DNA of 15,096 nt from CAYYJM01 sp964471755 (GCA_964471755.1 CAYYJM010000153.1:1-15096), one strand, 5' to 3'. Shown: positions 1 to 8,202, counted from the stretch's first letter. Numbers and translations: made by a program. The notes: generated by a model not told the origin, from the sequence alone.

Positions 1-54
1 TCGGTGCGCTTACTCCGCTCGGCCTGCGGCCTCGCTGCGTGCGCGGCTCTGACA
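1..54 (+). repeat. REP-like palindromic repeat, copy A
   Basis: This 54-bp repeat is the reverse complement of copy B (626-679) with one mismatch. Its core is an imperfect palindrome at 17-35: GC, TC, GGCC, loop TGC, GGCC, TC, GC. It can therefore form a stem with a symmetric TC/TC internal bulge. Read on the minus strand, it encodes the last 14 residues of the RAYT transposase and its TAA stop (10-12). It may continue to the left of the window. Confidence 0.75.
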
Positions 55-558
55 GGCCGCTTGGTTCGGATAGTGTTCCAGGGGTTTGCCCTGTTCGTGC
101 AGGACGTAATGGACTTTTTCCGCGACGACTTCTTCCGACCACAGGTAACGCGTACTCCCGTGTCGCGTCCAGCGAACCAGCCCTTGTTCATGGGGAAATG
201 CCTGATTCAGCCGCCGACTGATCGCGGCCTTGACGTCGTTCATGACCCGTTCTGGCGAACCGGAGGCGGAGACGATGAGGTGAATGTGATTCGTGCGAAC
301 GTGGGCGGCGTGCAGCGCCCAACCTTTTCGACCACAGATTTCTCGGATGGCTGACAGAGCAATCCGACGGCGAGGTTCGTCCAGGAGGTAGGGCGAGGTG
401 ACGAGAGCTGACTCTGCGCGGGCGTGACGATCCGAGTCGGCTGGTAACACTGGCGTCGCGAAGGCATTGTGGCCCTCGTCCACGGAACCGCGTTCGTCAC
501 CATTGAGCCAGGTGCCGTGACAGGTAAAGGTGATGAAGAAGGCCAGAGGATCGCTCAC
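10..558 (-). CDS. REP-associated tyrosine transposase (RAYT, IS200-like Y1 family)
   Basis: This predicted 182-aa single-strand DNA transposase belongs to the Y1/HUH superfamily (COG1943-like). It would cut and rejoin hairpin-forming DNA through a covalent tyrosine link. The HUH metal-binding pair is H91-I-H93 in the motif TNHIHLIV. The likely catalytic tyrosine is Y151, within a helix ending in HEQG. The N-terminus (DPLAFFITFTCHGTWLNGDE) matches the usual first strand of planctomycete members. I chose the GTG start at 558 because GGGAGGG (566-572 on the plus strand, read in reverse) lies 7 nt upstream; a longer in-frame TTG start at 591 has no such support. Length is normal for the family. 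The last 14 residues (CQSRARSEAAGRAE) and the stop come from REP copy A, so the native end was probably near YPNQAA. The HUH residues are intact, so the enzyme may be active. Confidence 0.85.
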   Translation of the reverse strand: MSDPLAFFITFTCHGTWLNGDERGSVDEGHNAFATPVLPADSDRHARAESALVTSPYLLDEPRRRIALSAIREICGRKGWALHAAHVRTNHIHLIVSASGSPERVMNDVKAAISRRLNQAFPHEQGLVRWTRHGSTRYLWSEEVVAEKVHYVLHEQGKPLEHYPNQAACQSRARSEAAGRAE

Positions 559-625
559 GATGGTACCCTCCCGAATGGACCTGCTCCACAATGTATCTCC
601 GCCTGGTGCATTTGGCTTGCCGTTC

Positions 626-679
626 TGTCAGAGCCGCGCACGCAGCGAGGCCGCAGGCCGAGCGAAGTAAGCGCACCGA
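626..679 (-). repeat. REP-like palindromic repeat, copy B (inverted)
   Basis: This copy matches the reverse complement of copy A over 54 bp with a single G-to-A difference (GCGAAG here, GCGGAG in A). It lies about 68 bp upstream of the RAYT start, so it may overlap that gene's promoter. With copy C (733-783) it forms an inverted doublet separated by 53 bp, similar to a REPIN. The stem core GCGAGGCCGCAGGCCGAGC is the same as in copy A. Confidence 0.75.
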
Positions 680-732
680 GGCCCGGACGAGTGAGCGGTG
701 ATGTGTCTCCGTCGCCCTGATGTGCAGGTGGT

Positions 733-783
733 GGTGCGCTTACTCCGCTCGCCTGAAGGCTCGCTGCGTGCGCGGCTCTGACA
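733..783 (+). repeat. REP-like palindromic repeat, copy C (diverged)
   Basis: This 51-bp relative of copy A has identical outer parts (GGTGCGCTTACTCCGCTC and TCGCTGCGTGCGCGGCTCTG) but a changed centre. The core reads GC, TC, GCC, loop TGAA, GGC, TC, GC, so one outer G and its pairing C have both been lost and the stem is kept. Read on the minus strand, it supplies the final 14 residues and TAA stop of the membrane-protein gene at 740-2434. It is inverted relative to copy B. Confidence 0.7.
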
Positions 784-2434
784 CAAAAAGGCCCTCGTCA
801 TCCGGTCGTGGATACAGGGTCATCGGTATCAGCTCCGCCGAGGCGAAGACGATCAGGTTCACCCAGTCATTGCCGAAGTACGCGAGCAGTCCCAGGCTCA
901 GCGCCAGGCCGATGATCTCGTCCCACCAGAAACGGTTGACATCGATGCCGAACCGCAGCATGACCAGGGCCGTCAGACGCGTGATGACGCCGACGAACAT
1001 GCCGCCAAGACAGACGGCGACGAACGCGGCGAAGAGCATCGATCGTGCGTCGCCGGCCAGCGGAGCCAACTCCTCGGGCAGGTAGAGCAGCGACGCTCCC
1101 CAGGCCAGCATCGGAATGCCGACGTAGCACACCAGGCGGACGGCGAAGGCTCCGTGGGCCCGGCCGTCGCGGTACGTTCGGTACGCCCGTGAGTGGTGCA
1201 GCCGCAGGATGAATTCGCCCACGACCGGGAGCAGCAAGAGACGGAAACCATAGACGGCGAACAGAATCATCAGGACGATGACGGCGAACCCCATGTTCTC
1301 CTTGCCCGGCAGCAGGCGGAGTGGATCGCTGGTCGTCATCGGGAAGAAAAGATCATCGGACGGGTTGGCCACGAGCAGCACCAGGGCGATGATCGACAGG
1401 TTGTTGGAACCCAGACGATCGACCACGGTATCGCGGTTGTTCTCTCCGGTTCGGTCGTAGCCCTGATAGCGGTGCAGCACGCAGAGCCAGGGCAGAGCCG
1501 CACAGGAAGGCGGCAGTGGCTCGCCGGCGGCCCGGCGTTCCTGCTCGATGCGTCGGCCCAGCTCGGCGATCCGGCCCCGCCGTTCCTCGGGGAAGAGGCT
1601 TTCCCATTGCCGGGCCGCCACCTCGCGTGAGGTGTCATCCAGGCCGATGAACTGGTAGAGGATCCAGTGCGCCGTGGCTGGCGTTCGCGGCGGCAGAACG
1701 ACGCGAACGGGCACCTCCTTGATCCGGCCCGGCGTCTTCGGGTCCTGATTCTTCTCCTTGAGGGCACTGCGAAGATCGACGAACAGGCCATACATGCCGT
1801 CGTACAGACCGTCGGCCCAGGCCAGGGCGTTCTGGCGGTCCTTCTCCTCGGGGAAGGCTTTCTCGACCATCTCGGCCAGGCGCGGCAGGTCGGCCTCGGC
1901 GTGAGGCTGGATGCCGCGAAGCAACGGAGCCAGGGCCAGGCACGCCTCGTCGAGTGTCGCCTCGGTGTCACGCCAGTGGTCGCCGCCCTTGTTCGCCGCC
2001 TCGCGGGCCCTGTAGGCCTCCAGCCGGATCAGGCCATCGCCCCACTGACGAACCTGCTCGCGGACCTCCGGGTGCTTCAGAAAGTACAGGCTTCCGACGA
2101 GCCGCTGTGCCGCGTCGGTGTCGTGCGGCAGCACCGGGTCCAACTTTGGCCCGCGCAACCGGGTCGCGATCTTCTGCACACGCTGATCCGGATCGAGAAG
2201 GTAGAGCGGCAGCACGGGGCGATCCGACTCGAAATCGAGGACACGCAGGGACAGGAGCAGCATGTCGGCCCCGGTGGAGCGCGCGATGGAGGGCAGCGAC
2301 AGCAGGATGATCCAGCCGATGATCAGGGCCAGGGCGAACAGAACGGCGAACGCCTGGAAGAAGAACTTGACCGGCCACCAGGGCCAGGTAAGGCAACCGA
2401 AGCAGCCGGTTCGCTGAGATTCCCTGTCGCTCAT
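740..2434 (-). CDS. Polytopic membrane protein of unknown function
   Basis: I do not recognise this 564-aa protein. A short Cys- and Trp-containing N-terminus leads into one membrane helix (about 27-49). A large soluble, charged, mostly helical region follows (about 50-340). The C-terminal half then has four to six hydrophobic segments (about 346-356, 381-410, 430-452, 466-492 and 505-540). The ATG at 2434 was chosen because CAGGAG lies about 6 nt upstream and because in-frame sequence further upstream overlaps cbiQ. The gene starts 35 bp after the cbiQ stop, so the two are probably co-transcribed. It could be an accessory part of that transporter, but no motif shows this. The last 14 residues (VSEPRTQRAFRRAE) and the stop are encoded by REP copy C, which suggests that repeat insertion replaced the original end. 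Confidence 0.75.
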   Translation of the reverse strand: MSDRESQRTGCFGCLTWPWWPVKFFFQAFAVLFALALIIGWIILLSLPSIARSTGADMLLLSLRVLDFESDRPVLPLYLLDPDQRVQKIATRLRGPKLDPVLPHDTDAAQRLVGSLYFLKHPEVREQVRQWGDGLIRLEAYRAREAANKGGDHWRDTEATLDEACLALAPLLRGIQPHAEADLPRLAEMVEKAFPEEKDRQNALAWADGLYDGMYGLFVDLRSALKEKNQDPKTPGRIKEVPVRVVLPPRTPATAHWILYQFIGLDDTSREVAARQWESLFPEERRGRIAELGRRIEQERRAAGEPLPPSCAALPWLCVLHRYQGYDRTGENNRDTVVDRLGSNNLSIIALVLLVANPSDDLFFPMTTSDPLRLLPGKENMGFAVIVLMILFAVYGFRLLLLPVVGEFILRLHHSRAYRTYRDGRAHGAFAVRLVCYVGIPMLAWGASLLYLPEELAPLAGDARSMLFAAFVAVCLGGMFVGVITRLTALVMLRFGIDVNRFWWDEIIGLALSLGLLAYFGNDWVNLIVFASAELIPMTLYPRPDDEGLFVSEPRTQRAFRRAE

Positions 2435-2469
2435 GTTCGGGCTCCTGAGATCGTGTCGATGGCGATGAT

Positions 2470-3231
2470 CTATCCGAGCAGGCCCACAACGACGACGGCA
2501 CCGGCCGTGAGCGTCAGGGCCAGCCAGCCGAGGACGTCGCCCCAGCGGGTCGTGTAGCGATGCAGCGAACGGAACGTCCCATCGAAGCCGCGTGCTCGCA
2601 TGGCCTGGTGGACCCGCTGGGCGCGCTCCTGGCCGCGAACGAGTAGCGTGCCGGCCAGGTTGCCCAGGGTGCGGTAGGTGTGCCAGTTCGCACCCATGCG
2701 AAAGCCGCGCACCAGGGCCGCACGCCGAAGCCGGCGGAACTCCGTCGCCAGCAGAGATACGTATCGCAGTGTCAGCAGGGACAGCTGGATCAGCAGACCA
2801 GGCACGCGGAGTGAGTGGGCCGCCTGGAAGAGAACGTGCAACGGCGTCGTCGCGACCAGGATCAGTGCCAGGGCACAGAGGGCCAGGCCACGCAGGAGGA
2901 TCGTCGCGGCCAGATCGACGCCCGGCAGCGAGACGCGCAGCCAGCCCCATTCCCACAGCGGCGGCGTCTTCGTCAGCAAGAGCGGCAGCGGCCCGGCGAG
3001 CAGGGCAAGGACCAGGGCCACGGGCGCGAGGCGGCGCAGCAGCCAGCCGGGAGGCACCCGGCCGAGCAGGGCCAGCAGACCGACAACGAGCCAGGCCAGA
3101 CCGAGTGCCGGCAGGGAACGCGTCAGGCCGACCGCCAGGATCAGACCGAGAAAGCCGGCCAGCTTCCAGCGCGGATCGAACCACACCAACGGCGAAGACT
3201 GCGGTCGCGGTAGATCGAATGCCAGGGTCAT
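2470..3231 (-). CDS. cbiQ: ECF transporter T component, CbiQ/EcfT family
   Basis: This is the predicted transmembrane coupling subunit of an energy-coupling-factor importer, typically for cobalt or nickel in the CbiQ branch. Its role is to link a substrate-binding S protein to a pair of ABC ATPases. The protein is 253 aa, normal for the family. The N-terminus has the typical FDPRWKL motif (residues 18-24), followed by hydrophobic helices at about 25-56, 63-86, 105-128 and 140-160, and a final one at 232-251. The cytoplasmic coupling region carries both Arg-Gly signatures, ALVRGFR (172-178) and AMRARGF (210-216), which contact the ATPases in characterised systems. The ATG at 3231 has GAGG about 5 nt upstream. 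No cbiM or cbiO gene is in the window, and the upstream neighbour is divergent, so the gene appears to be separated from its usual partners. Substrate specificity cannot be read from this subunit. Confidence 0.85.
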   Translation of the reverse strand: MTLAFDLPRPQSSPLVWFDPRWKLAGFLGLILAVGLTRSLPALGLAWLVVGLLALLGRVPPGWLLRRLAPVALVLALLAGPLPLLLTKTPPLWEWGWLRVSLPGVDLAATILLRGLALCALALILVATTPLHVLFQAAHSLRVPGLLIQLSLLTLRYVSLLATEFRRLRRAALVRGFRMGANWHTYRTLGNLAGTLLVRGQERAQRVHQAMRARGFDGTFRSLHRYTTRWGDVLGWLALTLTAGAVVVVGLLG

Positions 3232-3351
3232 GCTCGCCTCGGAAAAGCGACGGGTCTTCGGCCACTCTCGTCTACAATAGCAGGACGTGCAAGCGACCGG
3301 GCGGAATCTGTTCCTGATACCTCGTCGAGGCGAGTCCACGGAGAACCTGGC

Positions 3352-6300
3352 ATGAAGCGGATTCGACTTCTGCTCGTCTGCCCGATCCTCGCTCTTGGCG
3401 TCGCCCTCACGGCTCTGGCGCGGATTCCGCCTCCGTTTCCGCCAGAGGACAGACCTCCTGCCAGCATGCCGCTCTGGCCGAAACTGGAACTGCCGACCGA
3501 TCGCGAATTGCTGAAACGGCTCGAAGCGGCACGCGACTACCTGCGAACCGGAGACTATCCACTCGCCGTTCGCCAGGTGCAGCACGTCCTCGACACGCCG
3601 GAGGATCTGCTCGTCAAACCGAAGGGGAACCGGGCGAGCTGGCAGAGCATCCGTCTGCTGGCCGAGCAGGTGCTGGAGGAGGCCGACCCGAAAGCCCGCG
3701 ACGCCTACCGCACCCTGTACGAACCCTCGGCCCGCGAGGTCCTGGCCCGGGCTCGCCGGCATGGCGATCCGCACATCCTGACCGACGCCGTCCGACGCTA
3801 TCGCTACACTCCATCGGGCGAGACGGCTCTCGTCCTCCTGGCCGGCTACCACCTCGATCGCGGCCAGGTCCACCCGGCGGCACGATGCTACGAGGATCTG
3901 CTGCGTCTCACGCCGGCAAGCCGGCAGCCGGTGGGCGTCCTCGTCCAGGCGACGATGGCCTTCCGATGTGCCGGCCGCAAATCGGCCGCCGAGACGGTCT
4001 GGAAGACGCTCCAGGTTCACGCCACCGGCGGCAAGATCCAGCTCGGCCAGCACGAGTTCACCCTGGCGGACCTCGATCGAAATCTCAGCAGGGGCGTGGT
4101 TCCGCCGCCTGCCCTGGCCGACACGCGCGTCTATCGAGGCGATGAGAGCCGCAACCAAAGCCAGGTCGCCCGGCCGCCCTTGCTCGAACCGTTCGTCCGG
4201 ATCGAGACGAGCCCATCGGCCCTGGCGAAGTCCCTGCTCAGCCGGGCGCAGAAGGCCAGCACGCCGGACGGCCCCGCTCCCATCGCTCTGCCGGGGACGC
4301 ACCCGCTCGCCGTCGGCCAGCGCATCCTGTGCCGGACGCCGCTCGGCGTCGCCGCCCTGGACAGCGTCACGGGGCAGCGCCTGTGGGAGACGCCGCTCGA
4401 ACTGAGCCTGGAGAGCCTGCTCCGCGATCCGGCCCGAAAGCAGCAACTGCTGCGCTGGTTCACCTGCTACCGGGACGGTCTGCAAAGCCTCGTCTTCGAG
4501 AACACGATCAACGGCACGCTCTCGGCGGATGGTCAGCGCGTCTACGCCGTCGAGGACACCGCCCTGACCGTGCCGCCGTTCATGCTCTGGGAGATGGCCA
4601 ACGGTCGCAAACACTACTTCAGCACCCTGAAGCCCTGGCTCGCCTGCAATCGGCTGCGGGCCTTCGACCTGGCGACCGGCAAGCCGACCTGGCAACTCGG
4701 CGGCCCGGCCGCCATGACGCCGGGCGAGTTCGCCGACGTCCTCTTTCTCGGCCCACCGCTGCCGCTGGAGGGGCAGCTCTGGGTGCCGGTCGAGAAGCAG
4801 ATGAAGCTGATGCTCTACGCCCTCGACCCAGCCACGGGCGCGGTGCGTTCCAGCCAGAGTCTGGGTGGTCTCAGCGACAAGATCCAGATGAACCTCTCAC
4901 GGCGGTGCAGCGCCTTGCACCTGGCCGCGGCTGAGGGACTGCTCGTCGTCCCGACGCATCACGGCGGCCTCGTCGCCTTCGACCCGCTGGCCCGCCGCAT
5001 CGTCTGGGCGCGCACCTACGCCGATCGACCGACGATCAACTGGGAGGTCGCCTCGTCGGAAATGCACGAGGGACGCGAGCAATGGCGCAACGGCATCAAG
5101 GGCGGAGCCCCGCTGATCGCCAGCGGCCGGGTCGTGCTGACCGGCCCGGATTCTCAGTCGATCCGCTGCCTGCGCCTGGAGGACGGTCAGCCAGTCTGGA
5201 TTGACGAGATGCAGACTGGCGAGGATGAGTACGTCGCCGCGATCCACGGCGGGGTCGTCCTGGTTGTCGGCCGATCGAGTTGCCGGGCTCTCAACCTCGC
5301 GGACGGCAAGGTTCGCTGGACCTTCTCGACGCCGTCACCATCGGGCCAGGGCGTTCTCTGTGGCTCGACGTACTGGCTGCCGGTGCGCGAGGGGGGCCTG
5401 CTGGCCCTCGATCTGGAGTCGAGCAAGCCGCCGGTTCGGCTCGGCACGCCGTCGAGTCCGGTTCTCGGAAACCTGATCGTTCACCAGGGGGCGTTCTGGT
5501 CGCAGGACGCTCTCGTCGTGGCCGCCTATCCCGACGTCGGCAAGCGTCTGCTGGCCCTGAACGATCTGCTCGACCTCGCTCCCGGGAACCACGGTGCCCG
5601 GCTGGAGCGGGCTCAGATGCGGCTGAGTCAGGGCCTGCCGCGCGAGGCGGTGGACGATCTCCGGCTGGTGCTGGCGGCGACGGATCTTCCCGACCTCCAG
5701 CGTGGCCGGGCTCGCGACCTGCTCTTCACCAGCCTGACGCAACTCCTGGCGCGCGATCCGGCCCGGGCCGAACCGTTCCTGACGGAGTACCTCGCCCTGG
5801 CGGCTGCGCCGGCGTCCACACCGGGCGGCCAGACGACCGAGGCGCGAGCCGAGCGGACTCGACGGCACTTGCAGGCCAGGTTGCTCGTGGCACGCAGCCA
5901 CGCCGCGCTCGGCCGACATCGCGAGGCGGCCGAGTTGCTCCTGGGCGTGCTTCGCTCCGGGACGATGGAATGGGTGCCGAGCCCGGAGGATCGTGCCGTC
6001 GAGATCCGGGCCGACGTGCAGATCGAATCGACATGGCGTGAGATGCTCCGGACGGCGTCGCCAGGAGGCCAGCAGATGCTGCGTGCCGCCCTGGCGCAGG
6101 CCGGCCGACAGCCGACCGGAGCCGGTGGCGGCGAAACGCTGCTGCGTCTGGCCCGGCTCTCGGACCTGCTCGATACCGCCGACCGCCTCGCCTTGCTGAA
6201 ACGACTCCTCGCACTGAATCTACCGACGAGCCGAGTGCTGCTACTGCTCGAATCGCTGGAGACGCGGTTGAGTCGCCCCGAGGGCGTGGCCGGACTCCTT

Positions 6301-8013
6301 GAACTGCGAGCCGCAGTCCTGGTGCGTGCAGGTCTGAGCCAGGACGCCGCCGACTGCTACCGCCGACTGGGACGCGACTTCGCCAGCGTCGTCGTCCGTG
6401 ACGGCCTGACCGGGGCGCACTTTCTGGAACAGGCCCGACAGGACAAGCGGCTGCTGGCCGACTTCGAGGGACCGGGAGTCTGGAGTGCTTCTCGCTACGT
6501 CGTTCGGGAAGAGCGGGTGTCCACGCCAGCGTCGAGCCTGCCGCTGTTGAACCTGGCGGACGACCACGGCTTCGGCAGCAATCCCCGCGCCGGCGACATC
6601 ACGCGTCGAGAGCCCGTTCGACGCGATCGTTCGCCATCGTCCCTGGCCCAGACCGTTCGCGTTGCCTTCGATCCGGGCCACCGCAAGATCGTGGTTCAGG
6701 ATCAGGCGGACAACGTCCTCTGGACAGCTGCCACCCAGGCGTCACCGCTGGATCCTCTCATCACGTCCGAGCTGCCCGGTGGCTACCTGATCCTCGGATC
6801 GATGGCCCTGGTCCACGTCAAGAACCACCTGTACGGCCTGGATCTGCTCGAACGCCGGCTGTGCTGGTCGCTGCGGCTCCTCCACCTGGATCGTGATCGG
6901 AACGTCCATCCGGGGCTGGCGTTCACGAGTCAAGGGCAACTCCTGGCGTTCAGGCCGGACGGTATGCGTCCGTCGCTGTGCGTCGGTCTGGGCGGCCCGG
7001 CCCGACCGGATCGGGTTCTGCTCACACTCCATGACAGTCTGGTGGCACTCGATCCGGCAACCGGACAGTTTCTCTGGCGACGTGGCGACGTCCCGCCAGT
7101 CGAGTTGACGGGCAATGCCGAGACCGTTCTGCTGATGGAGAGCGATCCGACCGAGGCGGCCAGCAAGCCGGTTCGGGCGATTCGGCCTGAGGATGGCCGG
7201 CTTGTGCGTCTGGCTCCGGGCCTCAAGAATCTTCTCGCCAACCATCAGCGGCTGCGTTTCCTCGGCCCGGACCTGCTCCTCTGGCAGACGCACGCCAGCG
7301 ATGGCAAACGCCTGCTTCGTCGTCATGATCCGGTGACCGGAAGGGATCGCTGGAAGGTGGCTCTGCCGGCAACGACGACCTGGCTCGACAGTCCTCTGCC
7401 NNNNNNNNNNCTGCCGACGACGCTCGGTCTGTCGCATGAACCCGGCACGATTCGCCTACTCGATCTGAACACCGGCAAGGAGAGTGCCGTCACGCTGTCA
7501 CTGGGCAAGGGCAGGCTCGATGCGAACTGTCAGCACGTCCTGCTGGCAGACGAGCGACGCTGGTACGTCGTCGCCCGGTCGCCGCTCGGCGACGAGGGGC
7601 TGCAAACCGAACCGGCCCGGCATCTGGCCGAGACGGTTCCGATGCTGATGGCACACGGCAAGTTGTTCGCCTTCGATCGTGAGACAGGCCGGCTTGCCTG
7701 GGCCGCTCCGATGCCGGGGCAGGTTCTGGTGCGCGATCCGCTCGAAGGGGTGCCGTTCCTTCTCACGGCGTCGATGGTCTACCGAGAAACGATGCCGGGC
7801 AGCGACAGGACGCGGATTGAGGTGCGCGTTCGCGTTCTCGACAAGCGATCCGGCAAGCTCCTGTTCGCGCACGAGGAAATGGTGCCGAAGAACTCCTCCG
7901 ACGAGGACCGTGTGCCGTACCTGAGCCCATTCTACACGCCGCGTCTGGACCCACTGGGCAACTGGCTGGAACTGTCCGGCCCGGCGGTTCGTATCCGGAT
8001 CGAGGGGAGATAA
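3352..8013 (+). CDS. Large exported PQQ-type beta-propeller/TPR protein
   Basis: This 1553-aa protein has a signal peptide (about residues 1-23, ending near LTALA). TPR-like helices follow (about 50-230, for example GDYPLAVRQVQHVLD and AARCYEDLLRL). A first propeller covers about 315-720, with blade motifs such as GVAALDSVTGQRLWE, RAFDLATGKPTWQL, GGLVAFDPLARRIVW and CRALNLADGKVRWTF. A second helical TPR-like region spans about 730-1010. A second propeller runs from about 1090 to the end (VVQDQADNVLW, SLVALDPATGQFLWR, LFAFDRETGRLAWA, RVLDKRSGKLLF). The motifs fit PQQ-like/BamB-type repeats, which often serve as scaffolds and need not bind PQQ. Such long forms are common in planctomycetes and mostly uncharacterised. 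The ATG has CGGAG 8 nt upstream. A run of 10 N interrupts it near residues 1350-1353 without breaking frame. It is divergent from cbiQ across a 120-bp spacer. Confidence 0.85.
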   Translation: MKRIRLLLVCPILALGVALTALARIPPPFPPEDRPPASMPLWPKLELPTDRELLKRLEAARDYLRTGDYPLAVRQVQHVLDTPEDLLVKPKGNRASWQSIRLLAEQVLEEADPKARDAYRTLYEPSAREVLARARRHGDPHILTDAVRRYRYTPSGETALVLLAGYHLDRGQVHPAARCYEDLLRLTPASRQPVGVLVQATMAFRCAGRKSAAETVWKTLQVHATGGKIQLGQHEFTLADLDRNLSRGVVPPPALADTRVYRGDESRNQSQVARPPLLEPFVRIETSPSALAKSLLSRAQKASTPDGPAPIALPGTHPLAVGQRILCRTPLGVAALDSVTGQRLWETPLELSLESLLRDPARKQQLLRWFTCYRDGLQSLVFENTINGTLSADGQRVYAVEDTALTVPPFMLWEMANGRKHYFSTLKPWLACNRLRAFDLATGKPTWQLGGPAAMTPGEFADVLFLGPPLPLEGQLWVPVEKQMKLMLYALDPATGAVRSSQSLGGLSDKIQMNLSRRCSALHLAAAEGLLVVPTHHGGLVAFDPLARRIVWARTYADRPTINWEVASSEMHEGREQWRNGIKGGAPLIASGRVVLTGPDSQSIRCLRLEDGQPVWIDEMQTGEDEYVAAIHGGVVLVVGRSSCRALNLADGKVRWTFSTPSPSGQGVLCGSTYWLPVREGGLLALDLESSKPPVRLGTPSSPVLGNLIVHQGAFWSQDALVVAAYPDVGKRLLALNDLLDLAPGNHGARLERAQMRLSQGLPREAVDDLRLVLAATDLPDLQRGRARDLLFTSLTQLLARDPARAEPFLTEYLALAAAPASTPGGQTTEARAERTRRHLQARLLVARSHAALGRHREAAELLLGVLRSGTMEWVPSPEDRAVEIRADVQIESTWREMLRTASPGGQQMLRAALAQAGRQPTGAGGGETLLRLARLSDLLDTADRLALLKRLLALNLPTSRVLLLLESLETRLSRPEGVAGLLELRAAVLVRAGLSQDAADCYRRLGRDFASVVVRDGLTGAHFLEQARQDKRLLADFEGPGVWSASRYVVREERVSTPASSLPLLNLADDHGFGSNPRAGDITRREPVRRDRSPSSLAQTVRVAFDPGHRKIVVQDQADNVLWTAATQASPLDPLITSELPGGYLILGSMALVHVKNHLYGLDLLERRLCWSLRLLHLDRDRNVHPGLAFTSQGQLLAFRPDGMRPSLCVGLGGPARPDRVLLTLHDSLVALDPATGQFLWRRGDVPPVELTGNAETVLLMESDPTEAASKPVRAIRPEDGRLVRLAPGLKNLLANHQRLRFLGPDLLLWQTHASDGKRLLRRHDPVTGRDRWKVALPATTTWLDSPLXXXXLPTTLGLSHEPGTIRLLDLNTGKESAVTLSLGKGRLDANCQHVLLADERRWYVVARSPLGDEGLQTEPARHLAETVPMLMAHGKLFAFDRETGRLAWAAPMPGQVLVRDPLEGVPFLLTASMVYRETMPGSDRTRIEVRVRVLDKRSGKLLFAHEEMVPKNSSDEDRVPYLSPFYTPRLDPLGNWLELSGPAVRIRIEGR
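7401..7410. other. Assembly gap (10 N) inside the propeller gene
   Basis: Ten N bases sit inside the second propeller. The same five bases, CTGCC, flank the gap on both sides. If the contigs truly overlap by these bases, removing the gap deletes 15 bp, keeps the frame and reads DSPLPTTLGL. The gap may therefore be an unresolved overlap instead of missing sequence. Confidence 0.9.
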
Positions 8014-8109
8014 TCCATTCAATCCGCACAATCCTTCCAGATTCGCCCGACCACGGGTCGATAAAGAGGAGGGCGCGGGAGTCGTCGTGCGAGCCGGCGT
8101 GGCCGCACT

Positions 8110-8202
8110 NNNNNNNNNNNNNNNNNNNNNNNNNNNNNNNNNNNNNNNNNNNNNNNNNNNNNNNNNNNNNNNNNNNNNNNNNNNNNNNNNNNNNNNNNNN
8201 NN
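8110..8202. other. Assembly gap (93 N) at the 5' end of the acyltransferase gene
   Basis: Ninety-three unknown bases hide the start of the acyltransferase gene. Before the gap, 8014-8109 holds no complete gene. It has a strong GAGGAGGG (8066-8073) and a GTG at 8087 that would read VRAGVAAL. This resembles the LRGxAAL motif near the start of acyltransferase-3 proteins, but it is one frame off from the downstream gene if the gap is exactly 93 bp. A true length of 91 or 94 would join them. Confidence 0.9.

Larger units (their letters stand above)
1..679. mobile_element. RAYT transposase gene bracketed by inverted REP-like repeats
   Basis: A single HUH/Tyr transposase gene lies between two 54-bp repeats in inverted orientation (1-54 and 626-679) that match at all but one base. 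This is the expected layout of a RAYT gene with its own REP sequences, as described for bacterial REP-associated tyrosine transposases. Such proteins usually act on dispersed REP copies in the same genome rather than moving as a classic IS, so the unit may be a resident 'REPtron'. The left repeat starts at the very first base of the window, so more copies may lie outside. That the enzyme acts on these repeats is inferred from their arrangement. Confidence 0.6.

Noticed and set aside
2435..3265. Long in-frame minus-strand extension of the 564-aa membrane protein
   Set aside because: It overlaps cbiQ in another frame, is Pro/Arg/Gly-rich without protein character, and the ATG at 2434 has a good Shine-Dalgarno sequence.
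3273..3278. TACAAT as a -10 box upstream of the large propeller gene
   Set aside because: The position is plausible, but no -35 match is seen at 16-18 bp, so it was not called as a promoter.
3232..4695. Upstream minus-strand extension of cbiQ
   Set aside because: It is antisense to the large propeller gene, and cbiQ starts cleanly at 3231 with its own ribosome site.
8048..8060. CGACC-ACG-GGTCG hairpin after the large propeller gene
   Set aside because: The stem is only 5 bp and is not followed by a T run, so it was not called a terminator.
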